Shown in pieces: positions 1-12,250 of a DNA stretch of 64,000 nt (the stretch's first letter is position 1; each line of letters begins with the position of its first letter). The notes under the pieces are model-generated. The model searched no databases. It was not told where the DNA came from and saw only the letters and a list, made by a program, of their open reading frames with translations. The stretch spans positions 80,946,643-81,010,642 of the forward strand of contig CM049307.1 in the NCBI GenBank assembly GCA_026874595.1. The letters are read 5' to 3'. The position numbers and the translations under genes are program-made. The stretch comes from Sipunculus nudus (lineage: Eukaryota; Annelida; Sipuncula; Golfingiida; Sipunculidae).

Positions 1-325
1 CTCGGCTCTAAAACACAGCCCCCTATTTATAACTTTTCACCACAAGCCGAGAACTTTCCATTACTCGAACATTCTAAAGAATCCAACACAGCACATACGT
101 TCAAAGAACATACCAGAACAACAAATGTCGTGTCTCAACATAATAAGGTTCACACGTGAGCTCGCCCCGACTCGGCCAGGCGAGAAAGCCCCAAGCTAGC
201 ATGACAACGAGAGTTCAAGCAGTACGGATTAAACTGAGAGTGCAATGCGCGGCCAGACGCGGGCGAAACAACACAAGTTTCGCCCGTGTCACACCATAAA
301 AGGGGCACCTGTAACAATATATATT

Positions 326-360
<35 letters not shown>

Positions 361-1640
361 TTAATATAACCCAATTGTTAATGCTCGTTCATCAAGCAGA
401 AATGGAGATATAGAACCAAAGTCTGTGCGTCATTTTCACACATAAACCCACATATCATGGGACTCGTTTGACCAACTGGTAGCGCCATCTACAACCATTT
501 TGCACAACGTCCATCTGTATGTCTCCCTTTGGTTAAATCATTCAAATATCTGCAGTATTGAATAATACTCATGATGATAGAGCTTTCCAATATATTTGGA
601 TTTCTTTCCAAATTAGGACTGAAGCATTGATATGTATGAGGGAAATGTCTTGTAGTGGGTCAGTGCTCAAAAGTTTACTGGCTACATAGAATGCACATTT
701 AGTGCAACCTTTTGTAGATGATTAGAAAGGATATACGGTGTCAACATGCTGCCACTTCCAACATCTGTGTCCAGGTCCCTGTGCAGGTTTTTTTTCCCTA
801 ATACTTCACTAGTCAAGAACAAGCATTTACATGCAGACACGCACTAAAGAAATTGAAGACATGCTGTACTCATGATAGGGATTTTTGTGATTTTAGCATG
901 ATCAGTAATGATTTTTACCTTTTATAAGGGAGTTATATATGCCCCTTAATCTCTGGAAATTTAGTTTCCAGACCCAATCCACACCCAATTGAAAATTTCC
1001 CCTACACCAAGCAAGTGGTCAGAAAAAAAAGGCTACAATGCTTGAAAGATAGATAAATCCCTGATATTTTGGATCTCTTCCACCTAAGACTACCCATGCA
1101 AGCCCATATATATTCAAATTACTAACTCAAATATTTGTATTTAGACCAAATGCAGTGTTGTTAAAGCAGATGATTATTATACACTAAGCAAGGATACAAG
1201 CTCACTGTTTGGCTCATCACTACTGGCAGTGCAGGCTGTGGATAGTCTAGTTAAGAACTACAGTGCACTACATACACCCATGCAAGCAATTAGATCTATT
1301 AAATAGCTGCAAATTAAATTCACCAACTAGCCCATATATTCAATGAAAAATACACCCAAGATAGTGCATTTATGCCATTAATAAAATGCTTATAAAATTT
1401 GTAATAATAAACATTTTTTTCAGGCATGTCACGATTAAGGATCATAGTAAAAAAAAATTTAGGAAATGGATACGTAACAGAATCTTGGTCTCAGGTCTTG
1501 GTATTGCACGACACCTTTCTTGCCACCAGCTACTGTATAAATCATATGCAGGTCATGAGTTCATCTTATGGTCTTTATCTTATACATTGGCTCATGGCTC
1601 TTCGTTATCCTTCTGATCTTTTTTGATGGAATGTAGAGTA
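1..1640. other. AT-rich non-coding sequence
   Basis: No gene is supported here. The stretch contains one (TA)n tract and several short chance ORFs in both strands that lack splice sites, recognisable motifs or consistent coding character. Confidence 0.6.
317..364. repeat. (TA)n microsatellite
   Basis: Interrupted alternating TA run seen directly. Confidence 0.9.
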
Positions 1641-3650
1641 ACGTAGAGTAACCTTCTGCTTAATGTCTCAAGCGGCCTCTTCCTTGACGTCCGATCGACT
1701 CCAACTTCTGTCAGTTCCTTGCACAATGCGAGGTAGACTTGGTAGGCATTGTTAACCACTGCCTGCTCACCAAAGATCAGCCGGAGAAGTTTCTGCTTGC
1801 ACCAAGCCCGTCACTTGGACCCTATTCATGTCCACTTTCTGAAAAGTGGTACACAACCTTCACACCATAGATATCTTTATTTATGGGTAAATGACCAAAA
1901 GCCTTCCAACATTTGTATTGGACTGCACAGTTGTCAGTCCACCTGTGCAGTACCTTGATCGCAGAAGGGCCTTGGTTTTGACTGATGCGGACCAGTAGTT
2001 CTCTTGTGAAAGCCAGCACGGCTCCAGCATCATGCTGCATATCATCAGAGAGCATAATCAGGGGCTCCTTGATAAGCTTAGGATCATCTTCAATACTGTC
2101 AGATGAACGGCGCACAACAAACACTGGGTGAAGGGTCACCTAGCTGCTCCTGTGCCCAGTGGCTGGATTCTGTCTTATCATCGGGCAGGATGTTGATATT
2201 TTCAGAAAAATCCATTATTACCACTGCGTGGTCTAGAGGCAACATCACATTTGTAAGGTTTTTCCTCATAAAGTATTGCACATCACTTCTGAATAAGTGC
2301 TAACCGTGTTCTTTCATGGAGTCTGCTGTCATCTTGTTCAGTTCTTTAGCAGTTGCCTCTACAGGGACTTGCTTCCAAACTTTCTTCGTTTTCCTTCACA
2401 CTTTGCTGTAAGTGAAGCTGTCCTCCTGTATATGCCATTCATACAAGTTAGCCACATGTTAATCCCTGCTGTTTTCTGCTCCGGTGCTCTGACTGAACAT
2501 GAGACTTTCATACTTGTCAACTATCTTCTGTTTTCCACATTCTGTACACTTTCTTGTCACACATCCTAGGCTTGGGAATTGCGTTAACTTACACAGGGAC
2601 TCATTTGACAGCTCTCGAACAGTGGTTTTTAAAGAAAGACCTGATTTCTGGCAGCCTTGGTTTAGCGCTTCTATTTTTTGTCCTAAGTTGTAATTCTTAC
2701 TACAGACACACACACGCCTGTTTGACATATTCAGCTGAGTGTAATTTTTGGAAATCTGTTTAAGAATGGTAGTGAACTTGTGTTTGTATGAGGGATGTTT
2801 TGCCTTGAATTTCTGATACAGTTGATATTTTGGAATTAGAAGATGTCGCTTTGCTTGGAGCTTTCCCTCTACCATAATGGTGTCTCGCTTATTTGGCATC
2901 ACCCTAGAATTCTCTTCCAAACTGTCAGTAATCTTTGTTTTCCATGCTTGATGCGCTACTTTGACTTTGCTTTCAGCTTTCAATTGTTGCTCTTTCCTTT
3001 TAAGATACCTCCTCCTGCTTTTAGCTTTCAGACCTGACTGGCAATTTTTCTCCACAGACACGGCTATCAGTTTTCTCTTCACTTTCGAAACTTCCTTTTT
3101 CGGTCGGCCTGGTGTTGTAACAAGGCCCAGTTCATCTATGAATGCTTTATTCTTCATGCTACCTTCGAGTCGACTCAACATGGACTTTCTCCTAGTAGTA
3201 GCATTTTTATAAGATGATGAACTGTGGTTGCCCATTTCTCTGATTCTCCTGGAAGGCCTTTCCTTGCTCTGCTTGCTCTCTTTCTAATGGAGGCCCAATC
3301 ATCAGATTTTCTTTTTTTTGTGGTCCTGCTGGTGCCACTGTTGTCTTAAGTACTCTTCATGCCTTCACCTTGTGAGCCATTGTTTTCTCCAGTGACTTCA
3401 TTCATTACGCTGACCTTTTTCGCTCCGCACTTCCTCTGACGTAGCCTTTGCTTCTTCTTGTAGGAGACATTGAAGCTTGCATTGGTTTGTCTTCTTTCTT
3501 TCACCCTAGCCCTGTACTTCTGGTTTTCAATTTTCTATTTCTCTTTGTATTTCAGGAACAACTCTCACTTTGTTTTATCTTTTCTCGAAACTTTCTTACA
3601 CGATCAGCAGTGCTTTTAACATTTTTTTTCACCTACAGTTTGTTTTTTTT
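1640..3650 (-). pseudogene. Broken DDE-like transposon ORF
   Basis: Reading the minus strand from about 3620 down to 1640 gives a protein split over several frames. In order: an N-terminal basic block (STADRVRKFREK, near 3555-3620) ended by a stop; a lysine/arginine-rich middle with CVCSK and CTECGKQK cysteine pairs (open frame 3235-2459); MDFSEN and SHW (2281-2140); then, after a frameshift near 2140, TLHPV, RWTDNCAVQYK and SESGHE (2139-1822). A TAG stop sits inside the SGHE-GPSDG motif near 1826, and another frame carries VVNNAYQVYLALCKEL near 1730. This order (DFSEN, HW, TLHP, DN-QYK, SGH-GPSDG) matches a DDE-like ORF family found in many invertebrate genomes, whose name I cannot give with certainty. 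At least two frameshifts and two stops make it non-functional. I saw no terminal inverted repeats. Family recognition is from memory; the breaks are seen directly. Confidence 0.75.
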
Positions 3651-6190
3651 AATGTCTCACTGTCTTTTTAGTCTTTCAGATGCTACATCTACTGTCCATT
3701 GTTGATTGGGACTACAGAATCGAAATTTAACCTTCATTTTCTTCACTTATACAGAACCAACCTGTAAAAGAACTTTCTAGTTTTTATTTGCACACTGCTG
3801 CCAAAAACTTGTCACGAATGTAAACGTTTCAGTATATGTAACCAATATCTTAAAACTGTTCCTCATATTTTTTTCCTAATTACAACCTACATAATTAACA
3901 CACATAACTCAAAAATCATGAAGAATTAAATTAAAGTTTCTTCCTTGTAAGTATGTCTTTACTGGCAAAGCAGAGATATCAATCTATAATGTAAACAACA
4001 TGATACATTAGCCTTTGAGAACAATTACCACAACTACAATAAAATCATTTAAGTATTTTAGTAGTTAAATGTGAAATTTAAATATAAATGTTAGTTTTAC
4101 TCTCATTATATTTAATGCAATTGAGGCTGTGTGCCTGAAAATGTATCCCAAATATGTGTTACACTAATGACATATAGTGAAATGGCTAAAATAGCTTTCA
4201 GAAAACAGAATGGTATAAAGATCTGTATTCTACCAGAAAGTACTCTTTATGCCTCTTTTAATGAAACATAAATCATACACCTGGCTTGTAGTAAGGAAAT
4301 TTTCAATACATAATTGTTAAATTGTGTTACACTTGTGACGGCTTACTTGCGCATCTTAATAGAATCAGATACTTTGTAAAACTGATCAATACTCTGCTGA
4401 ACTATACTTAAAATGAAACTAAACAATGTAAACAGCATGTATGTTATGTTATGTTAGCCAGTTAGATGAAATTTATAGATTTATTCACTAGATTTCAATA
4501 AATATTGAATTTTACTTGGTTTAAGTTTGCAAATTGAAGAATAAAGATAAAGTGAATTTTTTTCTGGTGAGGATAGGCACCCATCTACCACATGCATGGA
4601 CCATCCAGTCAACCTGCAAAATTACACAAACTTATTTCCAGAAAACCAGGGGGAGCCTTTTTTTAACAGGCCTCATCTGTAAAAATGTTGTGCATGTGTA
4701 TATACATCTTGGATAGATTTTACCTTGAGTTAACAGGTTGGGCCACCTATAGACACGTTTACTCGGCATACATACATGCTAATATCTTAGGACGGGTCTG
4801 ACGTATCGGCTGGAAATGTTGTCGTGACAATAGATCATACATAGCTCTACCGCTCATATAAATATGGTGGCCCAACTTAAAACCGTAAAAATCACTTATA
4901 TCTCAGCATTGGTTTGACTTATCCATCTAAAATTTTGCATGTGTATAGAACTTGGATAGCTTTCTTATTCAAATGTGAAATGGCTCACCTACCATCATGT
5001 TTACATGGCAGACATCCATGCTCATATCTCAGGGCTTAGCCTAACCCTAACAATGATGGTCTTAAATTCATGCCTCACTTCACCCATAACTCTCTGATTT
5101 CGGCGGGTACACCTAGTGGCTTGCTGACTACACGCATTCTAGTTTGTTCTAGATTTCGCTAGAAATGGACAGTGCGACACAACCAAGATATGCTAAGAAT
5201 CCTAAAACTGTTTATTCACTGTTTTAAAATTAAGGTTTTATATAGCTAATCCTGAGAAATATCATTCAAACACATTCAACATCTCATTTGGAAATAAAGT
5301 CCACACACATACGGTTTCAATGCTTCCGTTTTCATGGATCATCTTTTTTTGCAAATGAGAACCAGTAATGTTTTCATTTATATCTCGATTCCCTGGGGAA
5401 TTCTTAAAGGAAGAAAATAAAGTTTGTATTTATTATTTGCACCTTTTTTCAGTAATTGTAGTAATATTTAAATTTTCCCTGGCAACTTGCGATATTTTGT
5501 TTCTATTGAACATTTTAGGCATGGCTTTATGCAAAACTGACAAATCCTAGTGGATATTCCAAGTCAACTGTAGGTTCATATTATTTATTAGGTCGGCTTA
5601 GGAGAAATAAAGAAAATAAAGGTTATATCATAACCTGTCACAGAATAATGCAAAACTGTCACGAGCCGGAAAATTAATATTTTTTTTCATATATGGCTTC
5701 GGTATATGCATATATTTCGAGACTTCATTAGACTGAATTTGCCTGACTTGTGCACGACATATTACTTTACAACACAAAGTTTTTTTTTAAAATATACATA
5801 TGTATTTATCAGTTTGTCTGTAAGCAACATTCCTCAAAATTAATGAACTGATTGTGAAAAATATATTACAAAAGGTTTCAGTAACACCCACGGAACTTCC
5901 TAGCAACAGATTGTGGTGATATCTTCATCACCATGGTATTTTTTTTATTATTATTAACAGAATTACTAACTATTGGTAGGTGGTTGATGCAAGCAGTTAT
6001 CTGGATATAGTTAAGGATACGTTATATTGGCGGAGGTGCATGTGCTGTCACTCATTGCTATTTTATTTTATTACGGTAAATAGCCGATTGTTATGGTACT
6101 GACAAAATATTTAAGCAAGCAGGTAAATAAGCCATCAATATACGCGGCAGAGGTTTTCATGTTTAATGGTATTTTCCTGTTTGGTGACGT
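3650..6190. other. Non-coding, diverged repeats only
   Basis: No coding region is supported. Between about 4740 and 5065 two diverged copies of a phrase (ATGCTAATATCTTAGG and ATGCTCATATCTCAGG) lie roughly 250 bases apart, suggesting an old internally repeated element. The rest is AT-rich sequence without recognisable features. Confidence 0.45.
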
Positions 6191-6403
6191 ATTAATGGAT
6201 ACTTGCTTGAACACTCAGCTTGAATATATTATAAATTATACAGGTAAAGATGTTTAACATCTTCCAGACACTGGAATTGAACGTTAACAGTCTTTATTAC
6301 ACTCACTCGACTCTTCAATGTATCCGCCCCGAGGCACCTGTCTTATAAATTACGGAAACCTATCCACCTATGCTAACAGGGATATATGGCGATGATTAAA
6401 ATA

Positions 6404-6458
<55 letters not shown>
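6404..6458. repeat. (TA)n microsatellite
   Basis: Uninterrupted TA alternation, inside the inverted-repeat element. Confidence 0.9.
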
Positions 6459-6460
<2 letters not shown>

Positions 6461-6689
6461 CACTGATATATTTGGGTAATTTACGAAAAAATTGGTCAGG
6501 GCGTTCTACAGCTTGTCTGGAGTACAAAGAGGTTAAATGCATAAATCACACAAATTTAGATGCCGCCACCAATTTGGCCCTATATACACCTGTATACAAT
6601 CCATTCAGACACTGTTGATATAAAAGGGTTTTCTGCCGCCTTTTAAAATAAAACAACACGTAAATTGTGTTTTACAACACCAAATTCGC

Positions 6690-6920
6690 AAAAGAGTCTG
6701 TCGGAATTTAGAATTATTATTAACATGATCATCCTGCCAGTATTTGGGTAGGCGTCTGTTTGAGGATACGGACAGTAACGTTACGAGCTACTAAACTTCG
6801 CCAGTACTGGAACACCAGTAAGGACGTCTAGTGGCAATAGCGTAAACTAATTGTACAAAGACTTCTGTGGGTTTTCCTCACAGAGACTGTGCAGACACCA
6901 ACCCTTGCGTCGCGTTTATC
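6690..6920 (+). repeat. Internal duplication, copy 1
   Basis: It shares phrases such as TAGAATTATTATT, CACCAGTAAGGAC and GCGTAAA, in the same order, with 7250-7490. Both copies lie in the 6195-7720 element. Confidence 0.6.
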
Positions 6921-7163
6921 ACCATGCCAACAAGGATATGTGGTGATGATTGAAAATAAAATGGACTCATGTGGATTGATGGTTTCATTATGAATACCAA
7001 TGTACATGTCAGACTAGTTACTAGGGTTTATATGTTAGGTTCATGTATACAACAGATTTCAAGGTAATATAAGAAAGTACATAAAATAATCGATGAATTA
7101 TCGATCATCGGTCGTTTCAAATTTTCAATCATCGATTAAGATCTTTAAAAAGAATTCCTTCCA

Positions 7164-7165
<2 letters not shown>

Positions 7166-7214
<49 letters not shown>
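7166..7214. repeat. (TA)n microsatellite
   Basis: Uninterrupted TA alternation, inside the inverted-repeat element. Confidence 0.9.
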
Positions 7215-7218
<4 letters not shown>

Positions 7219-7249
7219 AATTGTGTGTGCGCATTTTATCTTACATCAC

Positions 7250-7490
7250 CAAAATGGCCGAGAGATCTGTCCGAATATAGAATTATTATTGACATGATCC
7301 TGTTATAAGTCCTTAGAATACGAGTAGTAAGAGTATGCCAGTATTAAGAATACAGAGTTGTGGAGTCCTAAATCACCAGTAAGGACATCTAGCGGCAAAA
7401 GCGTAAATCATTTTACTAGGGCGTCCATGTTTTTGGGTTTTTTTTTTCAGAGAGCATATATGCAGACTTCAGCCCGTGCGTGGTGTATTT
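7250..7490 (+). repeat. Internal duplication, copy 2
   Basis: Direct diverged copy of 6690-6920. Confidence 0.6.
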
Positions 7491-7720
7491 GCAACTAGAA
7501 CCCTATCTTGACTACGGTTAAAGCTAAGGAGATATAGAACCACAGCAGTGTATAATAACCGCTGAGCTTGGATCGTGTGCGTGTCGAGACTGAGACCTAA
7601 CAGGGCCCATTGGACATCTGATCAATGTTTCCTAGCTCTGTTCAAGGAAGATTTTAAGATCACTTGCCTGCATGTATAACATATTATATAATCATGTCAA
7701 GTGTTCAAGCAAGTATCCAT

Positions 7721-9342
7721 AAACTGGTTCTTAAGTGCTAGACCACAAACAGCACTTACTGAGCATGTTTATGGCATATCTATCACATGATAAAAACATC
7801 CTGCCCGTTACTCTTTCGCAGTAAATGGGAAATAAAAAGTTAACTAGAAGGATCTCAGAAACCGCATACCTCCGCCAACATGTATCTTTTGAATATTGTC
7901 TGGTCTTGATCACAATTTTTGGCCAGTCCTGCATAAATAATATTAAAAATGATTCCAAGTCAAAACAAATGTGTGTCTCCAACTCAGTTTGACTGCATCA
8001 TGGGTTAGTTCTTCCCGTTAGAATTATAGGCAACTAAAGTTTAGATGACAACTGTGCACATGGCATTCTGAAATTACACAAATTTTAAGATTCCCTTAAT
8101 CCTACCCTCGATTGTCTCATCTTGTATGGGATCAAGATGACCCTCTAAAATTAAACATCTTGCTCTCTTGGGGTTATTTGCACCTTAAAGGGGCACATTC
8201 TGTTATCTAACCTGCTTAATGTAAAGTAAACCTCTTGAAACTTTAAAAAGAAAATCCAAAAAGCCCCGATCATGTGGGCACAGGTCGTCCGTTTATTTAT
8301 ATCCACTTATTTATGATAGGAGGATTGGTGCGCGATAAAACGGCCATGGAGGAGAGGAATTGATATAGGAATGTGTCTTGTCTTCCGATCCTTATTGCTT
8401 CTTTTTGCAATAACATATTGTTTTAATCAAACCGGCCGTGATGCAATACACGTCCATCAAAGACATCCTGCAGCATATGACACAAACCAGAGCGTTGCAC
8501 AATGACAAATGAAGACGTTGGTTTGCTTGTTCTCATAAGAAAAATTATGCATGAACAACTTCTGCTCATGCGCAGTCATCCATCTCTTGTCCCAGGCTTT
8601 TCCAGTTTGTCGACATGGATACGTGTACCGTGTTAAGCAAGTGTGAATAAACAAACCTGTATACACAGCATAGGCAGCATATATTATATATTATATATTA
8701 TATATTGATTGATATGAACCAAGTGCATCACCAGAAATTCAATAATTTTACAAATAAAGTAGGTGAATTGCTGGAGTTTATTTTCCAAAAAGCCCATAAA
8801 ACATACATGTATGATGATTTTTATTTTGCACAAATGAAGATAATATAATGAATGCAGACTTGAGATTTATTACTTCTTCTTTTTTACAGATAGTGAAAAT
8901 AACAAATGATAAGGGTCAAAACAAAATGCCGTGCACAATGGTGAGAATTTATTCATATTGACAAAAATTAATGCATACCAATCTTGAAATATTTTACCAG
9001 AAAAAGAAGCCCTGAGCCCAAACTCCATCAACCAGTCAACAGCCATAGCATAAACTGTTATGCAGAGTATGCGGTATGTAATATAAATCGAGCGGGCGTT
9101 TTCTGTCTTTATTTTTGGAAATTACCGGTCGTACACCAAAAAAATTGTCACACTTTCAGGAAGATGAAAAAAAGGTGCTTACAATCTTGAAAGTATATCT
9201 AATCAATACAGTTCAGATTCTATATATTATACCCTTAAGGATTTTTAAGGAATCAATGTTTTGGCACAAAAAGCAACATTACCGACGACCAGTAGGGGCT
9301 TTTCGGTAGAAAACGTTACATTTTTTGTGGAGCTTATTAGTG
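7721..9342. other. Intergenic; probable lectin 3' UTR at right
   Basis: No gene is supported. On the minus strand, AATAAA-type signals (TTTATT on the plus strand) occur near 9107, 8950 and 8780, downstream of the lectin stop at 9343, so part of this stretch is probably that gene's 3' UTR. A short run of TATATTATA units lies near 8680-8707. Confidence 0.4.
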
Positions 9343-9587
9343 TCAGCATAATCGTGATCGTTCACAGATTGAAAACATTCGCCAGGTTTCCGGGGCGTCG
9401 TTCCACACGGCATTCACTGCACGGAGTATGATATTGTGTTCCCGTCCCCCGCCGTTGTCAGGTTGTCCACGATCCCAGTTTGTGTAAGACACTGGTGTGT
9501 CAGTCGATTTCCACACCCAGCGTCCCTCTATATCTTTATCTGAACCCGACGTCCAGAATCCAAAAGCAATATTCTTGTTGGTATGCG
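9343..9587 (-). CDS. Lectin 1, exon 3 (ligand-site half)
   Basis: This 245-base exon follows an acceptor AG at 9588-9589. It carries FWTSGSD, QPD, REHN, WND and FSICE and ends in TGA at 9345-9343 after the residues CERSRLC. Confidence 0.85.
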
Positions 9588-10799
9588 CTAAAGGAGAACA
9601 AAAACAAGCAAAACATTAAGTATATATTATCCCATAAAACTTAAAATCAGAGAACATTTAATAATGAAATATGATTAAGTGCATTCGCCATAAAATACGA
9701 GTCATGGAACTTATCAACCTACAGCGATTATTTTAACAAACCCTCTGCATCTGAAAAAAAATAGACAAATGAATGCTTTCCTATAATTTATAGAAATAAA
9801 ATGTTATTTATTAACAAACATAGTATCCTTTGTAAAGATTAGTTCTAAATATAAAATAGTTTTACTGAAATTCATGCTTTATGGTCAAACTAAGATTCTA
9901 AGATTGATTAAGTTTAACTGTCACAGTAGAATACTACCATAGATTTACAATATTTGTCGCTGCGAAATTTTGCTTATGAGGGTTTTCAGGCACGCTTTTC
10001 ATTAACCGGTTAGACAGGGCGATATGTGTACCACTTCATAATAAATGTTCAGTAAAAATATAAAGTTCATATGATCAAGAAGCAACATAATAAAAGGAAC
10101 ACTATTGTTTTGCTTAACAGGTATAGACATATCATAAAATAGTTTTATTGAAAGATGTCCGAGCGATTGATGCTCAATATCCGTAAATTTCCCACGTAAT
10201 TTAAGATCCTCCATGCACTTATTAAAATCATGACAGATTTATTTCTCCCAAATCCAGGAAACCTCTCACGGGAGTACATATTGTCTACATGTCTATGTCG
10301 CATGTCGAAATTATGGATATATACCGCTTGATAATTTTAAGGCAGGTTGCGCGCTGCCTGAAAAAAACAACCTTTTTTGTGTTACAACCATACTTACCTA
10401 TCATCAGGGGATGTTTGTGATTCCTGAATATGACCTGCTTTAGGAAAGTACTTTCACTTGCGGTTTCAATGCTAATAAGGTTACGGCCTTGGGATCTACA
10501 AAACGCCTCGGCTTCCGTCCAGGTCCTCAGAACCAGGTCCATACTGTAGCAGGTCCCGCAGTCATTAGCTTGATTGATGTGAAAGAACTCACTCGGTCGG
10601 CAAACTGATCCTGGATACGGAACAAAATAAGTAAGAATGCAGTATTGCATGATGTGTGTGTTTTGGTGCGTGTGTGTGTTATGCATACATTTTCGGCAGA
10701 TTCCGGATTCGTAACCATGTCGTTGGCGCCCATGTTCCAACCGCTTCGCTAGAGCTTATCTTCCGAAACACTTTTGGTCCGCTCATACATGCACCCCGT

Positions 10800-10866
<67 letters not shown>

Positions 10867-11140
10867 TTAATATTTTATTTATCAGTTTAACAGTTTACTT
10901 CCCTTCTCAGATCATGAAGTTTTTGATGCGACATCCAAATTTTAATCCGCTCTGGATTTAACTTTTAATTGGGTATTTAAACTTAACATGTCAATATCTA
11001 GAGTTATGCACTTCATTTTTTTTAAATACACTGTGTATTTGAAATATTTATTACAATAATCTGTGAATCTCAGTCTTACCACTTCTCGCGTACGCCGCAC
11101 ATTCCAGTCCAGCAAACAGTAGCACAATTACGTACTTCAT
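9343..11140 (-). CDS. Secreted C-type lectin, three coding exons
   Basis: Joining minus-strand exons 11140-11080, 10610-10398 and 9587-9343 gives an uninterrupted 172-residue protein. All borders are GT/AG, and both junctions split a codon after its first base. Residues 1-18 (MKYVIVLLFAGLECAAYA) form a signal peptide; the remainder is one C-type lectin domain. Visible motifs: CYS followed by TWTEAEAFCRSQG, FWTSGSD, YTNWDRGQPDNGG, WND and FSICE. QPD plus E, N and D of WND are the usual Ca2+/sugar-site residues, and QPD normally suggests galactose-type binding. The inner disulfide pair of the fold is missing at both positions (EHN instead of EDC; WNDAPET instead of WNDxxC). The role is probably extracellular glycan recognition, for example innate immunity or mucus. 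An in-frame ATG at 11149 is an alternative start. A broken paralogue lies at 15848-17768. Confidence 0.88.
9588..10397 (-). other. Lectin 1 intron 2
   Basis: GT/AG intron of 810 bases, AT-rich. No embedded gene was seen. Confidence 0.75.
10398..10610 (-). CDS. Lectin 1, exon 2 (first half of domain)
   Basis: This 213-base exon has its acceptor AG at 10611-10612 and donor GTAAGT at 10397-10392. It encodes SVCRPSEFF through KHPLMI. The same-length exon is found in the paralogue at 17099-17311. Confidence 0.88.
10804..10862. repeat. (TA)n microsatellite in lectin intron 1
   Basis: Long uninterrupted TA run between lectin exons 1 and 2. Confidence 0.9.
11080..11140 (-). CDS. Lectin 1, exon 1 (signal peptide)
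   Basis: A 61-base coding part with ATG at 11140 and donor GTAAGA at 11079. A CAG directly before GATG suggests the exon itself may be joined to an upstream non-coding exon. Confidence 0.8.
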
Positions 11141-11282
11141 CCTGTACATAATCTATATACTGTAAGGCCACACAAACAAATATATTTTATTTCACATAGA
11201 TGTGCGATCAGTTATAACAACTAATGCTGGGCACACTTTAAATGACACAAGTGGTTGACCTTGAGAAAATGCATAATGTATA

Positions 11283-11350
11283 CGCCGGGAATCAAGCAAG
11301 GATCGGAAGCGGGGAGAACCGAGCATGTTACCACTAGACTGTTCAGGACC
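11283..11350 (-). mobile_element. tRNA-derived SINE fragment (family A)
   Basis: The reverse strand reads CAGTCTAGTGGTAACATGC, a pol III A-box-like head, followed by a TTGATTCCCGG B-box-like block. It matches the heads of the SINEs at 56206 and 58365. Confidence 0.6.
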
Positions 11351-12250
11351 CTATATATTCGTCACTCCCGCGTTTCGTAGATATTTTCCTTTTTATAAAT
11401 GAGTAAATTTAGCTCTTCTTGCGATTCTTTAAATGCATTCTTCCCGGTATGGAAATTTCAAAATCTTTGTGTTGATTGAATGCACTATTTCATGAGCTGA
11501 AGCAAAGTTTTATTCAACTTTTTAGTTTTACAAATTTCAACAAGTTTTTGCTCCACTGATTTTAAGAAAATCACTCCCGCGCAATATTCTTTTTGTTCTC
11601 AGAGCCTGGTTTGCAATGTTTGCAGTGTGACTTAAACATTACAAAGTTTCAATTTTTTGTTGGAGAAGTATATCTTTTTTTAATGGAGGTAACCGTATCC
11701 ACGTTTTTAAATGCTAAAGAAATGTTGTTACATCTGCAGAATTCCTCTTCCGTTTAGGACTTTTTGATAGGAAAGTGGATCATGCTTTTCCTCATTGTAT
11801 ATCTTGTATTTAACATTCCCCGCTGACTAGGGCACCTGCGGGTCCTTGGTGTGTAATCATCTCCATTGTTGGGTCATCTCAACAAAGAACCCCCTGGAGG
11901 CGCATTTGTTTGTGATGGAAACACAACTGGTTAGTGGGAGGGGCACAACCTTCCAATGAAACCTACAGAGTACTCACACTGAGCAGGGCCGACCATGAAA
12001 AAAAAATCTCCTGAGTATTTTGATCAACGAGTAGCAGCTAAACACTTTAAGTGTTCGGACCTCTACATGATCACGCAATCATGTTTTGGTAAACAGGCAT
12101 ACGGGGAACGTGTTTACTCACACACAGAGCTATATCTATATATTAAACAAGTGAATTGCATATAGTAGAGCTAATAACGTGAAAAAAATACACAAGTTAC
12201 TGCAAATGTTTCTATACAATAACAATAAACAAGTAGAGTATCATTCTTAC

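Larger units (their letters stand above)
6195..7720. mobile_element. DNA transposon with 21-bp inverted ends
   Basis: Positions 6195-6215 (beginning ATGGATACTTGC) and 7700-7720 (ending GCAAGTATCCAT) are perfect 21-bp inverted repeats bounding 1526 bases. There is no transposase ORF, so this would be a non-autonomous element. Inside are two (TA)n tracts and a diverged internal duplication (about 6690-6920 and 7250-7490). I could not find a clean target-site duplication, so the superfamily is unassigned. Confidence 0.6.

Noticed and set aside
1386-1626. Two overlapping plus-strand ORFs
   Set aside because: No motif; they lie next to the minus-strand transposon remnant and overlap each other in different frames.
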